From contig NZ_SNYH01000001.1 in NCBI RefSeq assembly GCF_004363005.1, positions 620,001 through 684,000 of the forward strand: a stretch of 64,000 nucleotides of DNA, written 5' to 3'. The translations under genes and the position numbers were made by a program. Positions 1-9,540 of the stretch are shown here, one piece after another (position 1 is the first letter of the stretch; every line of letters begins with the position of its first letter). This DNA is from Tenacibaculum caenipelagi. GTDB taxonomy: Bacteria > Bacteroidota > Bacteroidia > Flavobacteriales > Flavobacteriaceae. The notes beneath the pieces are model-generated. The model had not been told where the DNA came from. It worked only from the letters and a program-made list of their open reading frames with translations, and did no database searches.

Positions 1-342
1 GTTGTATACTTCTTTAATTTCTCCATTTTTAATACCTGCTAATAAGGTATCAAATAAAGAACGTCTTGTTAATCCAGCATTCGTGGTATCAATTGGGAAA
101 TAATAAGGAAGATTTATTTTTTGATTTAAATCTACATATTCCCACACCACTTTAGACCATAACACATCTCTATCGCTAATATAACCGTAAGGAAGTGGTT
201 TGTCATCTTCTAAAGCTATTTGAGCTTCAGATTTAAATCCAATTTCATCTACCTTTTTAGCATTTAAAAGGTTAGCTTGTGCACTTGCATAACTCGTTGT
301 CGCAAATGCGAATAAAACCATATAAAAACGCTTCCAATTCAT
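1..342 (-). CDS. gldN: Gliding motility/T9SS protein GldN (N-terminal part)
   Basis: This is the first 114 codons of a gene that runs off the left edge. The start is the ATG at 342-340, 19 bases after the gldM stop. A signal peptide is visible (MNWKRFYMVLFAFATTTSYASAQ), and the mature part contains PLPYGYISDRDVLWSKVVWE, typical of GldN. In the known flavobacterial system GldN is a periplasmic protein that forms a ring with GldK under the outer membrane and is needed for type IX secretion and gliding. Its place as the last gene of gldK-L-M-N supports the call. The C-terminal half lies outside the window. Confidence 0.93.
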   Translation of the reverse strand, partial: MNWKRFYMVLFAFATTSYASAQANLLNAKKVDEIGFKSEAQIALEDDKPLPYGYISDRDVLWSKVVWEYVDLNQKINLPYYFPIDTTNAGLTRRSLFDTLLAGIKNGEIKEVYN

Positions 343-361
343 ACTTTCTTGTTTTTACTTA

Positions 362-1897
362 TTAATTTGTAATTTCTACACTAACAGGTAATACTCTTTT
401 AATCCTATAGTTAGATCCAGAAACTGATGCTTTAATATCAAAAATAGTAATTACATCATTTCTTCTTGCTTTAGTAATAGCTGCTTTAGCTCTTGCATTT
501 AAAATTGTTCCATTAACTGGAATAGCTACTTGCCCTGGTACTTTAATTTTAAAGCTAGATACATTTAATTTTAAATCGAATAAGAAATCTGGTAAACCAG
601 CAGCTACACTTATTCTTCCTAAACTGGCCTTAGGCATTTTTACAGTACCATACTGACCTCTTACCATACCAACTGCTGGTGGTATGTCTTTAATTCTAAA
701 TTTCTTAACAGAACGAATACCTTTTGAAGCTCCAGTTGGAGTACCAGTAACAACAATGTTTACTTCACTTCCTTTACCTGGGTTCATTACATATTTATCT
801 CCTTTAACTCTTCTTAAACCAGGTGCTTTCGCTGATATTTTGTTTCCAGGAACACCAGGAATCGAAATAGTCATTGGGTTAGATAAACCACGGTATACAA
901 CATTCATTTTATCTGCAGCTACTAATGCTTCATTAGGTCTAGGAATTACAGCATACGCTCCTTTAATATCTATTTTAACAATAGAATCTCCTTCTTTAAA
1001 TTGGAACTCTCCTTGTAATTCTTTATCTCCTACATTACCTGCTGGTCCGTCTAAAATAACTTGTCCTGCTTGGATTTTCTCTTTGTCAATTTCTTCTCCA
1101 TTAACAATTACTTTCTCTGCAGTTAAGTTTGGATCTTTCTTACCTAAAACGATTTTTCCTGATAAGTTTTCTCCTGGGTAGTATGCGCTCTTGTCGAAAA
1201 CAACCATCGCTTCATACTTTGTCATAGAAACTGCACTTTGTAGCTCTCCTTGTAATAAAGCAGACAATGCATCAGACTCAGTCGCTTTAATATCTGCTTG
1301 AATCTGTGTGAACTTAGTTAAAGAAGCAATTAAAGGGAATCCTTCATAATGATACTTTAACCAATCTACTTTTCTTCCGTCTTTATTAGTAACCTTTTCG
1401 GTACTGAAACGTGTTTTTATTACATCTGCAACTTCAGTTCCTTCTAAAAGAGAAACAGCTTCTGTTCTAAATCCATCAATTTTAGAAACAAATTCTTTTC
1501 CTGCAGGTGTAATTTTCCCTCCTTTAAAGAATAACTCATCTAAAAATTTAGACTTATCCATTGTTTCATATGCCTGTGGATCTTTTACACCACCAGTCAT
1601 TTGCGACTTTAAATCTCCTATATAAGCATATAACTCATCAGCTGCTACTTTTAATTTGTCGGTTTTTTCTTTTGCTTCACCGTACTGCTTAGCTTGTTCA
1701 AGTGCTTTTTGTTTTAACGTTTCGTAAGCACCTTTATTTTTTTCAGTTGCTTTTACGTTTGCTTCAGTTAATTTTTCATTCATTAATCCGAAGGCAGATA
1801 ATACCTCTTTACTCATATTCATTGCTAACATTGCAATAAATACTAAGTACATCAGGTTAATCATCTTCTGCCTTGGTGATAGTTTTCCTCCTGCCAT
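362..1897 (-). CDS. gldM: Gliding motility/T9SS motor protein GldM
   Basis: The 511-residue protein is about the usual GldM length. The N-terminus is the highly conserved GldM signature (MAGGKLSPRQKMINLMYLVF) and contains the only membrane helix, around residues 13-30. The rest is periplasmic: a helical region and then beta-rich repeats. GldM with GldL forms the proton-driven inner-membrane motor of type IX secretion, and the periplasmic part reaches towards the GldK/GldN ring. It lies between gldL (42 bases upstream) and gldN (19 bases downstream) and is surely co-transcribed. The ATG at 1897 is the only start compatible with the conserved N-terminus. Confidence 0.97.
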   Translation of the reverse strand: MAGGKLSPRQKMINLMYLVFIAMLAMNMSKEVLSAFGLMNEKLTEANVKATEKNKGAYETLKQKALEQAKQYGEAKEKTDKLKVAADELYAYIGDLKSQMTGGVKDPQAYETMDKSKFLDELFFKGGKITPAGKEFVSKIDGFRTEAVSLLEGTEVADVIKTRFSTEKVTNKDGRKVDWLKYHYEGFPLIASLTKFTQIQADIKATESDALSALLQGELQSAVSMTKYEAMVVFDKSAYYPGENLSGKIVLGKKDPNLTAEKVIVNGEEIDKEKIQAGQVILDGPAGNVGDKELQGEFQFKEGDSIVKIDIKGAYAVIPRPNEALVAADKMNVVYRGLSNPMTISIPGVPGNKISAKAPGLRRVKGDKYVMNPGKGSEVNIVVTGTPTGASKGIRSVKKFRIKDIPPAVGMVRGQYGTVKMPKASLGRISVAAGLPDFLFDLKLNVSSFKIKVPGQVAIPVNGTILNARAKAAITKARRNDVITIFDIKASVSGSNYRIKRVLPVSVEITN

Positions 1898-1939
1898 ATT
1901 AATCAGTTTATTATGTTAATAATTAGATAAACTAATTAA

Positions 1940-2578
1940 TTAGTTTTTGTTAGACATTGCAGATAACATTCCACCATATACTCCATTTAACGAAGATAAG
2001 TTTGTTGCTAAAGACTGCATTTGCTCTTGTAAACGTTGAGAATTTTCTACCATTGCAGAGTTTAAATCAGCTTGCTTACTAGCATTTTCAACTTGTGTTT
2101 GATATAAGCTATTTAAAGACTCCATTTGAGCTGCTGCTCTAGACATTTGCTCATTATAACTGTTTGTTGCAGAAATTGATTGAGATGCAGATGCTAAAGG
2201 CTCTACTGCTCCTTGGAAATTTTTAATACTATCTCCTAAACGAGATACTAACTGTGCATCTAACTTAGCTTCACTTAAAATATTATCTAATTTTTGAGAC
2301 AACAAGCTTTGAGCTTCTGCTGGTGATGCTTCTCCATTCTTTCCTATTGATTGTCCATCTGCTAACTCTGGGTAAACTTTTGTCCAATCTAAATCGTCTT
2401 CAACCGCTTCGAAAGCAGATAATGCGAATACAATTGCTTCAGTAATCATACCTATAATTAACATTTCATTACCAAATGGCCAGTGTAATATTTTGAATAA
2501 GGCTCCAAGGATAACCACCGAAGCTCCTAAACCATAAGCCATGTTAAATAATTTCTTAGTTGATTTTGATTGTGCCAT
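1940..2578 (-). CDS. gldL: Gliding motility/T9SS motor protein GldL
   Basis: The 212-residue protein has two predicted membrane helices (about residues 11-31 and 38-56) followed by a long cytoplasmic region rich in Gln, Ser and Asn that looks helical or coiled-coil. Glu47 lies in the second helix and probably corresponds to the membrane glutamate implicated in proton conduction by GldL; that mapping is inference from position. GldL and GldM form the motor that powers T9SS and gliding. The gene sits between gldK and gldM with short gaps, as in Flavobacterium johnsoniae. Confidence 0.95.
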   Translation of the reverse strand: MAQSKSTKKLFNMAYGLGASVVILGALFKILHWPFGNEMLIIGMITEAIVFALSAFEAVEDDLDWTKVYPELADGQSIGKNGEASPAEAQSLLSQKLDNILSEAKLDAQLVSRLGDSIKNFQGAVEPLASASQSISATNSYNEQMSRAAAQMESLNSLYQTQVENASKQADLNSAMVENSQRLQEQMQSLATNLSSLNGVYGGMLSAMSNKN

Positions 2579-2628
2579 AATTTTTAATTTTTGGGGATTA
2601 ATATTTATTCTTGTTTATACTCTAAATT

Positions 2629-4008
2629 TTAGTTGCTTTTATTTACACCTAAGTAATCTTGCACGGTTCTAAACCCGATGTAACTTCTAGCAGTATCAGC
2701 ATACTCCCAGTCACGTGAACTTACTTCTAAGAAATACGCTACATCTTTCCAAGATCCACCACGGATAATCTTTCTTCTATTCTCTTTGATCTCAACATTT
2801 GGGTTCATTGTAGATCCCATGTAATAAGACATTTGGTTATATGCTGTATTAGTCCATTCAGATACATTTCCTGCCATGTTAAACAATCCGTATTCATTTG
2901 GATTATAAGACATTGCTTCTACTGTATATAAAGCTCCATCAGCAGCATAATCTCCACGTACTGGTTTAAAGTTTGCTAAGAAACAACCTCTATCACTAGT
3001 GGTACTAGGTCCACCCCAAGGATATTTTCCATAATCTAATCCACCACGAGCTGCATATTCCCATTCTGCTTCAGTAGGTAATCTAAATGCAGGTACTAAA
3101 CCTAATTTCTTTCTTGAACGTTGGTAATTATTTTTTGTTTGAGTTCTCCAGTGACAGAAAGCTTTTGCTTGATTCCAAGTTACACCCACTACTGGATAAT
3201 TCTCATACGCTTTATGCCCGAAATATTCTTGGTGCATTGGATCATTATAAGAATAGTTAAAGTCTTTAATCCAAACTGTAGTATCTGGATACACATTAAT
3301 TACTTCATCTTTCAAGAAATCTTTTCTATTCTTTCCTGTTCTTGCCGCAGCTTCATTATCAAACCAATAATACCTATAATTTAACAACTTAGTATTAAAC
3401 GTTCTAATTCCGTTTAAGGCTTCATCTTTCTTGATATATAGAGAATCCATAACTTCTACATAATCTGCATCAGGATATTCTTGAGAGTTCCAAACTAGTT
3501 CTTCTTCCCAATTTAATGGCTTTAAAGAATCTAATCCTTCTCCTAATTCGTAGTAATTTTCACGCATATACTTTTCATATGGCGTTTCATTTACTGTATC
3601 TTTTGAAGCAAATGCATATAATTGAATTCCTTCTGCATTTTTACCTGTGCTTGCTACATCACTACCTCCCATAGAAGCAAACTCTGCTTGATACGCTAAC
3701 TTAGTTCTAGTTACCGAGTCTCTTACCCAAAACACAAATGCCTTGTATTCACTGTTTGTTATTTCTGTTTCATCCATATAAAATGGCTGAACAGTAACCG
3801 TTTTTGTTGGTGCATTCATAGCCCCTAAAGGATCCTCATCTTGTTTACCCATTGTAAATGATCCTCCTGGTATTTTAGCCATTCCGTATGGTTTTTCAGC
3901 AAACCATTTTCTTTTAGATTTTGCTCCAACCAACTCTCCTCTATCTCCACTTGACCCACAAGAGTAGATAACAGACACTAACAATACAAATGCTACTATT
4001 TTTTTCAT
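2629..4008 (-). CDS. gldK: Gliding motility lipoprotein GldK (FGE/SUMF1 fold)
   Basis: The 459-residue protein begins with a lipoprotein signal ending in a lipobox (SVIYSC, Cys17), so it should be anchored in the outer membrane. It has a formylglycine-generating-enzyme-like fold: IPGGSFTMG near residue 47, RLPTEAEWEYAARGG in the middle, NEYGLFNMAGNVSEWT, and IIRGGSW near the end. In GldK this fold is structural, forming the periplasmic ring with GldN, rather than enzymatic. It is the first gene of the gldKLMN operon. A promoter lies just upstream at 4035-4065. Confidence 0.96.
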   Translation of the reverse strand: MKKIVAFVLLVSVIYSCGSSGDRGELVGAKSKRKWFAEKPYGMAKIPGGSFTMGKQDEDPLGAMNAPTKTVTVQPFYMDETEITNSEYKAFVFWVRDSVTRTKLAYQAEFASMGGSDVASTGKNAEGIQLYAFASKDTVNETPYEKYMRENYYELGEGLDSLKPLNWEEELVWNSQEYPDADYVEVMDSLYIKKDEALNGIRTFNTKLLNYRYYWFDNEAAARTGKNRKDFLKDEVINVYPDTTVWIKDFNYSYNDPMHQEYFGHKAYENYPVVGVTWNQAKAFCHWRTQTKNNYQRSRKKLGLVPAFRLPTEAEWEYAARGGLDYGKYPWGGPSTTSDRGCFLANFKPVRGDYAADGALYTVEAMSYNPNEYGLFNMAGNVSEWTNTAYNQMSYYMGSTMNPNVEIKENRRKIIRGGSWKDVAYFLEVSSRDWEYADTARSYIGFRTVQDYLGVNKSN

Positions 4009-4034
4009 ACTATATCTTTCTTATAAAAGAGGCG

Positions 4035-4065
4035 TAAACCTATTATTTTTTTTATTAAAAAACAA
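4035..4065 (-). promoter_or_regulatory. Promoter of the gldKLMN operon
   Basis: On the minus strand, TTG (4065-4063) is followed by 20 bases and then TAGGTTTA (4042-4035). This is one mismatch from the Bacteroidota -7 consensus TAnnTTTG with the usual spacing. It lies about 27 bases before the gldK ATG. Called from sequence only. Confidence 0.5.
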
Positions 4066-4106
4066 TCACGAACTATTATTTTTAAGCGCTTATAGATAAC
4101 TCTCTA

Positions 4107-5270
4107 CTAAACAAGCTTTTGCAAAGCCTTATACCATCTTTCAGGTGTTTTTTGTTGTAACGCTTGCTCATAATCTCGATAGTTACAAGGTATTAACGCA
4201 TGTCTTTTGTGTTTATTATTTGATATTAAATTTATTTCCATCCACCAACGACCACTTTTATCACTTTTATAAAAGTTTATTGGGTCATCATCGTTTAAAA
4301 GTACCGTGAATTTTTGGTAATTTTCTTTAGTTACAAATGGGTAGTCTTTTGCCCTAGAATTAACTCCTTCGATAAAGTACCAAATCATTTGAGCTATTAA
4401 GTTTGCCGTTTGGCAATTTGAATCGAGTTTACTATTGTACTCATATACTCCAAACGAAGTAACTTTATCGCTAATTCCTGCATAGCGTGCTATTGCACAA
4501 ATTTCTTCTCCGTAAAAACCATTGGGCGAAGCATTTTTATTGGCTGGAGCTTCACTTTGACGAATACTACCTACATCAACACTTACTACATCTGCATCAC
4601 GCATTATTGGCTCGACCAACGTAACATCTTTTACTTCGCCTAACCTGTAAGCATCAAAATACAATTTATCTAACAAATCTATTTCCTCTTGAGAGTTGAA
4701 ATATGTTTGATAACCTATATTACTAAAATTAAATAAATTATTTGGCTCCTCCATTACAATCCTACTCACATAGGATTTTGAAGTTAACTCTTCTTCTAAC
4801 GTTCCTAAATCGAATCGACTATCTACAGTTACTAAGTTAACTGTTTGCTCTAAATTATCGTAAGCTCTATAATTAGCATAGGTAATATCTTGCCCACCGC
4901 CTATTATAATAGGAAGGATGTTTTTTTTCAGTAAAAACTCTACAGATGATTTAACTGCGAAATAAGTATCTTCTAAAGTACTCCCTTTCTCAATATTTCC
5001 TAAATCGGCAATTTTAACATGCCAATTCCCTGGAAATAATTGATATAAATGTTTACGAATTTCGTGCAATTCTTTTCCACAACCATGATTATCTACAGCT
5101 CCTCTATCGTCTTTAACTCCTAAGATAGCTATAGAAATCTCTGCTAAATCTGGAAAACCATTTTGAACAGTATGAAGCTGAACTCTCTTACCTAACACAG
5201 AAGAAGGCTGTAATATTGCATGAGCAATTACAGATTCTTCAATAGGGGTAAAGAAGTCAATATTCATCAT
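4107..5270 (-). CDS. Arginase/formimidoylglutamase-family protein with degenerate metal site
   Basis: The 387-residue protein has the ureohydrolase (arginase/agmatinase/formimidoylglutamase) fold order: LPIIIGGGQDITYANYRA (about 119-135), TVDSRFDLG (148-156) and VSVDVGSIRQSEAP (229-242). The family needs manganese ligands in GG-x-H, DAHxD and SxDxD. Here these read GGGQD (Gln127), DSRFD (Arg152 in place of His) and SVDVG (Gly234 in place of Asp), so three of six ligands are replaced. Catalysis as a normal Mn-hydrolase is therefore doubtful. It lies between topA and gldK, on the same strand. Automated annotation would probably call it formimidoylglutamase. A second ATG lies one codon downstream. 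Confidence 0.75.
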   Translation of the reverse strand: MMNIDFFTPIEESVIAHAILQPSSVLGKRVQLHTVQNGFPDLAEISIAILGVKDDRGAVDNHGCGKELHEIRKHLYQLFPGNWHVKIADLGNIEKGSTLEDTYFAVKSSVEFLLKKNILPIIIGGGQDITYANYRAYDNLEQTVNLVTVDSRFDLGTLEEELTSKSYVSRIVMEEPNNLFNFSNIGYQTYFNSQEEIDLLDKLYFDAYRLGEVKDVTLVEPIMRDADVVSVDVGSIRQSEAPANKNASPNGFYGEEICAIARYAGISDKVTSFGVYEYNSKLDSNCQTANLIAQMIWYFIEGVNSRAKDYPFVTKENYQKFTVLLNDDDPINFYKSDKSGRWWMEINLISNNKHKRHALIPCNYRDYEQALQQKTPERWYKALQKLV

Positions 5271-5324
5271 TTGGGGAATTTAGGGGTCGCAATATACTAA
5301 ACTATTTTTTTTCTGAAAGCCTCT

Positions 5325-7811
5325 TTATTTTTTTTTAGTTGCTTTCTTTTTAACTGCTTTCTTTTTAGGTGTTTTAGCTTCAATTAACTTAACAGCTTCT
5401 TCTTGCGTTAGCTTTTCTATTTCTGTAGTTTTTGGGAGTTCTACTTTAATTTTTCCTTTAATTACATTGAAACGTCCCCAACGTGCTTTCTCCACTCGAA
5501 TGCCTACTTCTTCAAAATTATGAATTAGTTTTTCTCGTTCCTTTTTCTTTTTATCTTCTATTAATTCTTCTAAATCTGCCTGACTTAGATTATCAAAATC
5601 GTATTTTTTATTTACGTTAATAAAAATAGAATTCCATTTAATAAAAGGCCCAAAACGACCAACTCCTTTCTGAATTGGCATTCCTTCATATTCACCTATA
5701 GGCGCATCTGCTTTACGCTTGGCTTCAATTAACTCAATAGCTCTATCCATATCAACTGACATAGGATTCTCATCCTTATCTAAAGACACATACTTCCCAT
5801 CAAACTTAATATAAGGTCCAAAACGTCCGTTAGCTACTTCTACCTCACCTCCTTCATACTTACCCAATACTTTTGGCAATTTAAACAAATCCATTGCTTC
5901 TTCATAAGTAATAGAATTCATGGTTTGCTCACCTTGTAAACTTGCAAAACGAGGTTTTTCCTCATCCGTAGCCTCCCCTATTTGAACCATCGCTCCGTAA
6001 CGTCCTAAACGTACATATACATTTTTTCCACTTTCAGGATCCACTCCTAACAAACGTTCTCCTTTTGCTCTCTCTGCATTAGCAGCTACATCTTCAACAA
6101 CTACATGAAAGTTTTTGTAAAAATCTTTAATCATTGCCGTCCAGTCTTCTTTTCCTTCAGCAATATCATCAAACTCATTCTCTACTTTAGCAGTAAAACC
6201 GTAATCTAAAATTGTTTCGAAATTAGCTACTAAGAAATCATTTACAATATTTCCTATATCAGTAGGAACTAACTTTCCTTTATCTGAACCTACTCGCTCT
6301 GTTAACATTTGTTCAGAGACTGTTTGATTGGCTAAACTTAGTTGCGTATAGTTTCTTTCTTTTCCTTCAACAGTTCCTTTTTCTACATACTCTCTTCTTT
6401 GAATCGTCGAAATTGTTGGTGCATAAGTAGAAGGACGTCCAATACCTAACTCTTCTAATTGCTTTACCAAAGCAGCTTCCGTATATCTTGCAGGCGGACG
6501 TGTGTATCGTTCTGTTGCAGTAATTAACTCATTTATTAACGATTCATTTATTTTCATTTTTGGCAACATTCCTGCTTGCTCTTCATCTTCATTATCTGTT
6601 CCTTCTAAATAAACCTTTAAGAAACCTTCAAAAGTAATCACCTCTCCGTTTGCCGTAAATTGTTTTTTATTCTTTGTATTATCAATCTTCACGACTGTAC
6701 GCTCTAATTGCGCTTCACTCATTTGTGAAGCTAGGGTACGTTTCCAAATCAAACTATATAATCTATTTTGGTCATAATCTACAGAAACCTCATTACGTTT
6801 CATATCTGTAGGGCGAATGGCTTCGTGCGCCTCTTGTGCTCCTTTAGTTTTGTTTGAAAAATTACGAGGCTTACTATATTCTGCTCCGTAAGAAGCAGTA
6901 ATTTCTTCTTGCGCTGCATTTTTAGCGTCATCAGATAGGTTAACACTATCGGTTCTCATATAAGTTATCAATCCCGCTTCATACAAACGCTGCGCTACCA
7001 TCATTGTCTTAGCTACAGGAAAGCCTAACTTTCTTGACGCCTCCTGTTGTAATGTTGATGTAGTAAATGGTGGTGCAGGTGATTTTTTAGCCGGTTTCTT
7101 TTGTAAATCAGCTACAGAAAACTCAGCATCTATACAAGAATTTAAAAAGTTTTCTGCTTCTTTTTTTGTCGAAAAATTCTTCGCTAACTTCGCTTTAAAC
7201 TTTTTCCCTTCAGCATTTACAAACTCTGCATCTACTCTATAAGAAGCTTCTGTTTCAAAACTTTCTATTTCTCGCTCACGTTCAACGATTAAACGTACCG
7301 CCACCGATTGCACTCTACCTGCTGACAGCCCTGGTTTTACTTTTCTCCATAACACAGGAGACAACTCATAACCTACTATTCTATCTAACACACGTCGTGC
7401 TTGTTGTGCATCAACTAAATTATAATTGATAGTACGTGGATTTTCAATTGCTTTTAAAATCGCTTGTTTAGTAATAGAGTTAAAAACAATACGTCTTGTG
7501 TTTTCTTCTTTTAGCTTTAATTGTTCAGCTAAATGCCATGCAATAGCCTCTCCCTCACGATCCTCATCGGAAGCTAACCAGATAGTCTCTGCTTTCTTTG
7601 CTAAATCTTTTAGTTTTTTAACTACCGCTTTTTTATCGGTAGAAACTATATACTTGGGTTTAAAATCTCCTTCAACATCTACTCCTAATTCTTTAGAAGG
7701 TAAGTCTGCAATGTGACCAAAACTCGATTCAACCTGAAAATCTTTTCCTAAAAATTTCTCTATTGTTTTTGCCTTAGCAGGTGACTCAACTATTACTAAA
7801 TTTTTTGCCAT
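5325..7811 (-). CDS. topA: DNA topoisomerase I
   Basis: The 828-residue type IA topoisomerase relaxes negative supercoils. The TOPRIM domain is at the N-terminus (MAKNLVIVESPAKAKTIEKFLG, then ASDEDREGEAIAWHL near residue 80). The catalytic tyrosine is in GLITYMRTDSVNLS (about residue 285). The C-terminal part has non-zinc repeats with GRFGPYIKF and GRFGPFIKW, then a Lys-rich tail ending in KKKAVKKKATKKK. The Cys4 zinc fingers of the E. coli enzyme are absent, which is usual in this phylum. The start at 7811 fits the conserved N-terminus. Confidence 0.97.
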   Translation of the reverse strand: MAKNLVIVESPAKAKTIEKFLGKDFQVESSFGHIADLPSKELGVDVEGDFKPKYIVSTDKKAVVKKLKDLAKKAETIWLASDEDREGEAIAWHLAEQLKLKEENTRRIVFNSITKQAILKAIENPRTINYNLVDAQQARRVLDRIVGYELSPVLWRKVKPGLSAGRVQSVAVRLIVEREREIESFETEASYRVDAEFVNAEGKKFKAKLAKNFSTKKEAENFLNSCIDAEFSVADLQKKPAKKSPAPPFTTSTLQQEASRKLGFPVAKTMMVAQRLYEAGLITYMRTDSVNLSDDAKNAAQEEITASYGAEYSKPRNFSNKTKGAQEAHEAIRPTDMKRNEVSVDYDQNRLYSLIWKRTLASQMSEAQLERTVVKIDNTKNKKQFTANGEVITFEGFLKVYLEGTDNEDEEQAGMLPKMKINESLINELITATERYTRPPARYTEAALVKQLEELGIGRPSTYAPTISTIQRREYVEKGTVEGKERNYTQLSLANQTVSEQMLTERVGSDKGKLVPTDIGNIVNDFLVANFETILDYGFTAKVENEFDDIAEGKEDWTAMIKDFYKNFHVVVEDVAANAERAKGERLLGVDPESGKNVYVRLGRYGAMVQIGEATDEEKPRFASLQGEQTMNSITYEEAMDLFKLPKVLGKYEGGEVEVANGRFGPYIKFDGKYVSLDKDENPMSVDMDRAIELIEAKRKADAPIGEYEGMPIQKGVGRFGPFIKWNSIFINVNKKYDFDNLSQADLEELIEDKKKKEREKLIHNFEEVGIRVEKARWGRFNVIKGKIKVELPKTTEIEKLTQEEAVKLIEAKTPKKKAVKKKATKKK

Positions 7812-7947
7812 ACGTCTTTATCTCTTATCTCTATTTACACCTTATTAATATAGGTATATTTCAATTTGCAAAAGTATATAGTTTTTTTTTAATGAATCAT
7901 TTTTAGCAAAACTTTACCTTTTATTAAACAAAACTATCCATGTCAAT

Positions 7948-7981
7948 TTGTCACAAATCACACTTTTTGGTTGTATATTTG
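7948..7981 (+). promoter_or_regulatory. Promoter of miaB
   Basis: TTG at 7948-7950, 23 bases, then a perfect -7 box TATATTTG at 7974-7981. Transcription should begin near 7987, which rules out the longer reading frame that opens with TTG at 7971 and fixes the miaB start at 8010. Confidence 0.6.
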
Positions 7982-8009
7982 CTCCCTATTTAGCACGATT
8001 TTAGGATTT

Positions 8010-9464
8010 ATGGAACACGTAGAAAAAATAATTGATGAGAAAAAACAAGGAAAAGCCCTTGTTACAGATCACAAAGACGGAAACACCAAAAAACTTTTTA
8101 TAGAAAGCTATGGTTGTCAAATGAATATGAATGATAGCGAAATTGTGGCGTCAATTTTAGCAGAACAAGGTTTTAACACTACTCAGAGTTTAGAAGATGC
8201 CGATTTGGTATTGGTAAACACATGCTCTATTCGTGAAAAAGCAGAGACCACTGTTCGTAACAGACTACAAAAATACAATGCTGTAAAAAAAATAAACCCA
8301 ACTATGAAAGTTGGTGTATTGGGCTGTATGGCAGAACGATTAAAAGAGAAATTCTTAGAAGAAGAAAAAATCGTTGATTTAGTCGTTGGACCAGATGCTT
8401 ATCGTGATTTGCCAAATCTAATTGAAGAGGTTGATGCTGGGCGCGATGCAGTGAACGTTATCTTATCAAAAGAAGAAACCTATGCAGATGTTTCTCCGGT
8501 ACGCTTAAATTCAAATGGAGTTTCAGCTTTTGTGTCAATTACCCGTGGTTGTGATAATATGTGTACGTTCTGTGTAGTTCCTTTTACTCGTGGTCGTGAA
8601 CGTAGTCGTGACCCTAAAAGTATTATTGAAGAAATCCGCAGCATGCAAGAAAAGAACTTCAAAGAAATCACTTTATTAGGTCAAAATGTCGATTCTTATT
8701 TATGGTATGGTGGCGGATTGAAAAAAGATTTCAAAAAGGCTTCTGAATTAGCACAGGCTTCAGCTGTAGACTTTGCTCAGTTATTAGATATGTGCGCTAC
8801 TGAATTTCCTAAAATACGTTTCCGTTTTTCTACCTCAAATCCACAGGATATGACGTTAGACGTAATTCATGTAATGGCGAAACACAAAAACATTTGTAAA
8901 TACATTCACTTACCTGTTCAAAGCGGAAGCAATGCTATGCTAAAAGCCATGAACCGTCAACATACTCGTGAAGAGTATATGGAGTTGGTTGATAATATTT
9001 ATAAAATCATTCCTGAAATGGCGTTAAGTCAAGATATGATTGCTGGTTTCTGTGGAGAAACAGAACAAGATCATCAAGATACTTTAGATTTGATGCGTCA
9101 TGTAAAATATAGTTTCGGATTTATGTTCGCATACTCTGAAAGACCAGGAACACTTGCTGCTAAAAAAATGGAAGATGATGTTCCGTTAGAAACTAAAAAA
9201 CGTCGTTTACAAGAAATCATCGATTTACAACAAGAACACAGTTTATACAGAACAAAAGAGAATCTTGGTCAAATTCAAGAAGTGTTGATTGAAGGAACAT
9301 CAAAGAAAAACCCTAACGAATGGAAAGGTCGTAATACACAAAACACCGTAGTTGTTTTTCCTAAGGAAAATTATAAAATGGGTGATTTTGTAAATGTTCG
9401 TATTGACGACTGTACAAGTACCACTTTAATAGGTACTCCTGTTGGGTATTCAGAAAACAATTAA
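8010..9464 (+). CDS. miaB: tRNA-2-methylthio-N6-dimethylallyladenosine synthase MiaB
   Basis: The 484-residue radical-SAM methylthiotransferase adds the methylthio group to i6A37 in tRNAs that read UNN codons. The N-terminal domain carries three Cys for the auxiliary cluster (ESYGCQMN, NTCSIREKAE, GCMAER). The radical-SAM motif is RGCDNMCTFCVVPFTRGRE (CxxxCxxC), and a TRAM domain ends the protein. The ATG at 8010 is chosen because it gives the family-like start MEHVEKI, is preceded by AGGA, and lies downstream of the promoter; the frame extends upstream to a TTG at 7971 that overlaps the -7 box. The next gene, an AAA+ activator, follows after 76 bases. Confidence 0.95.
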   Translation: MEHVEKIIDEKKQGKALVTDHKDGNTKKLFIESYGCQMNMNDSEIVASILAEQGFNTTQSLEDADLVLVNTCSIREKAETTVRNRLQKYNAVKKINPTMKVGVLGCMAERLKEKFLEEEKIVDLVVGPDAYRDLPNLIEEVDAGRDAVNVILSKEETYADVSPVRLNSNGVSAFVSITRGCDNMCTFCVVPFTRGRERSRDPKSIIEEIRSMQEKNFKEITLLGQNVDSYLWYGGGLKKDFKKASELAQASAVDFAQLLDMCATEFPKIRFRFSTSNPQDMTLDVIHVMAKHKNICKYIHLPVQSGSNAMLKAMNRQHTREEYMELVDNIYKIIPEMALSQDMIAGFCGETEQDHQDTLDLMRHVKYSFGFMFAYSERPGTLAAKKMEDDVPLETKKRRLQEIIDLQQEHSLYRTKENLGQIQEVLIEGTSKKNPNEWKGRNTQNTVVVFPKENYKMGDFVNVRIDDCTSTTLIGTPVGYSENN

Positions 9465-9540
9465 TTTTAGACCAAAATGAATCAAGAATAAACATATTTT
9501 ATCTTAATTCTTGATTTCAAAAACCTTGATTGAAAAATAA

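Noticed and set aside
684..1181. 165-codon plus-strand frame inside gldM
   Set aside because: Shadow of the strongly conserved gldM frame; no recognisable protein.
7971..8009. Longer miaB N-terminus starting at TTG 7971
   Set aside because: The extra codons overlap the -7 box TATATTTG and would lie upstream of the transcription start.
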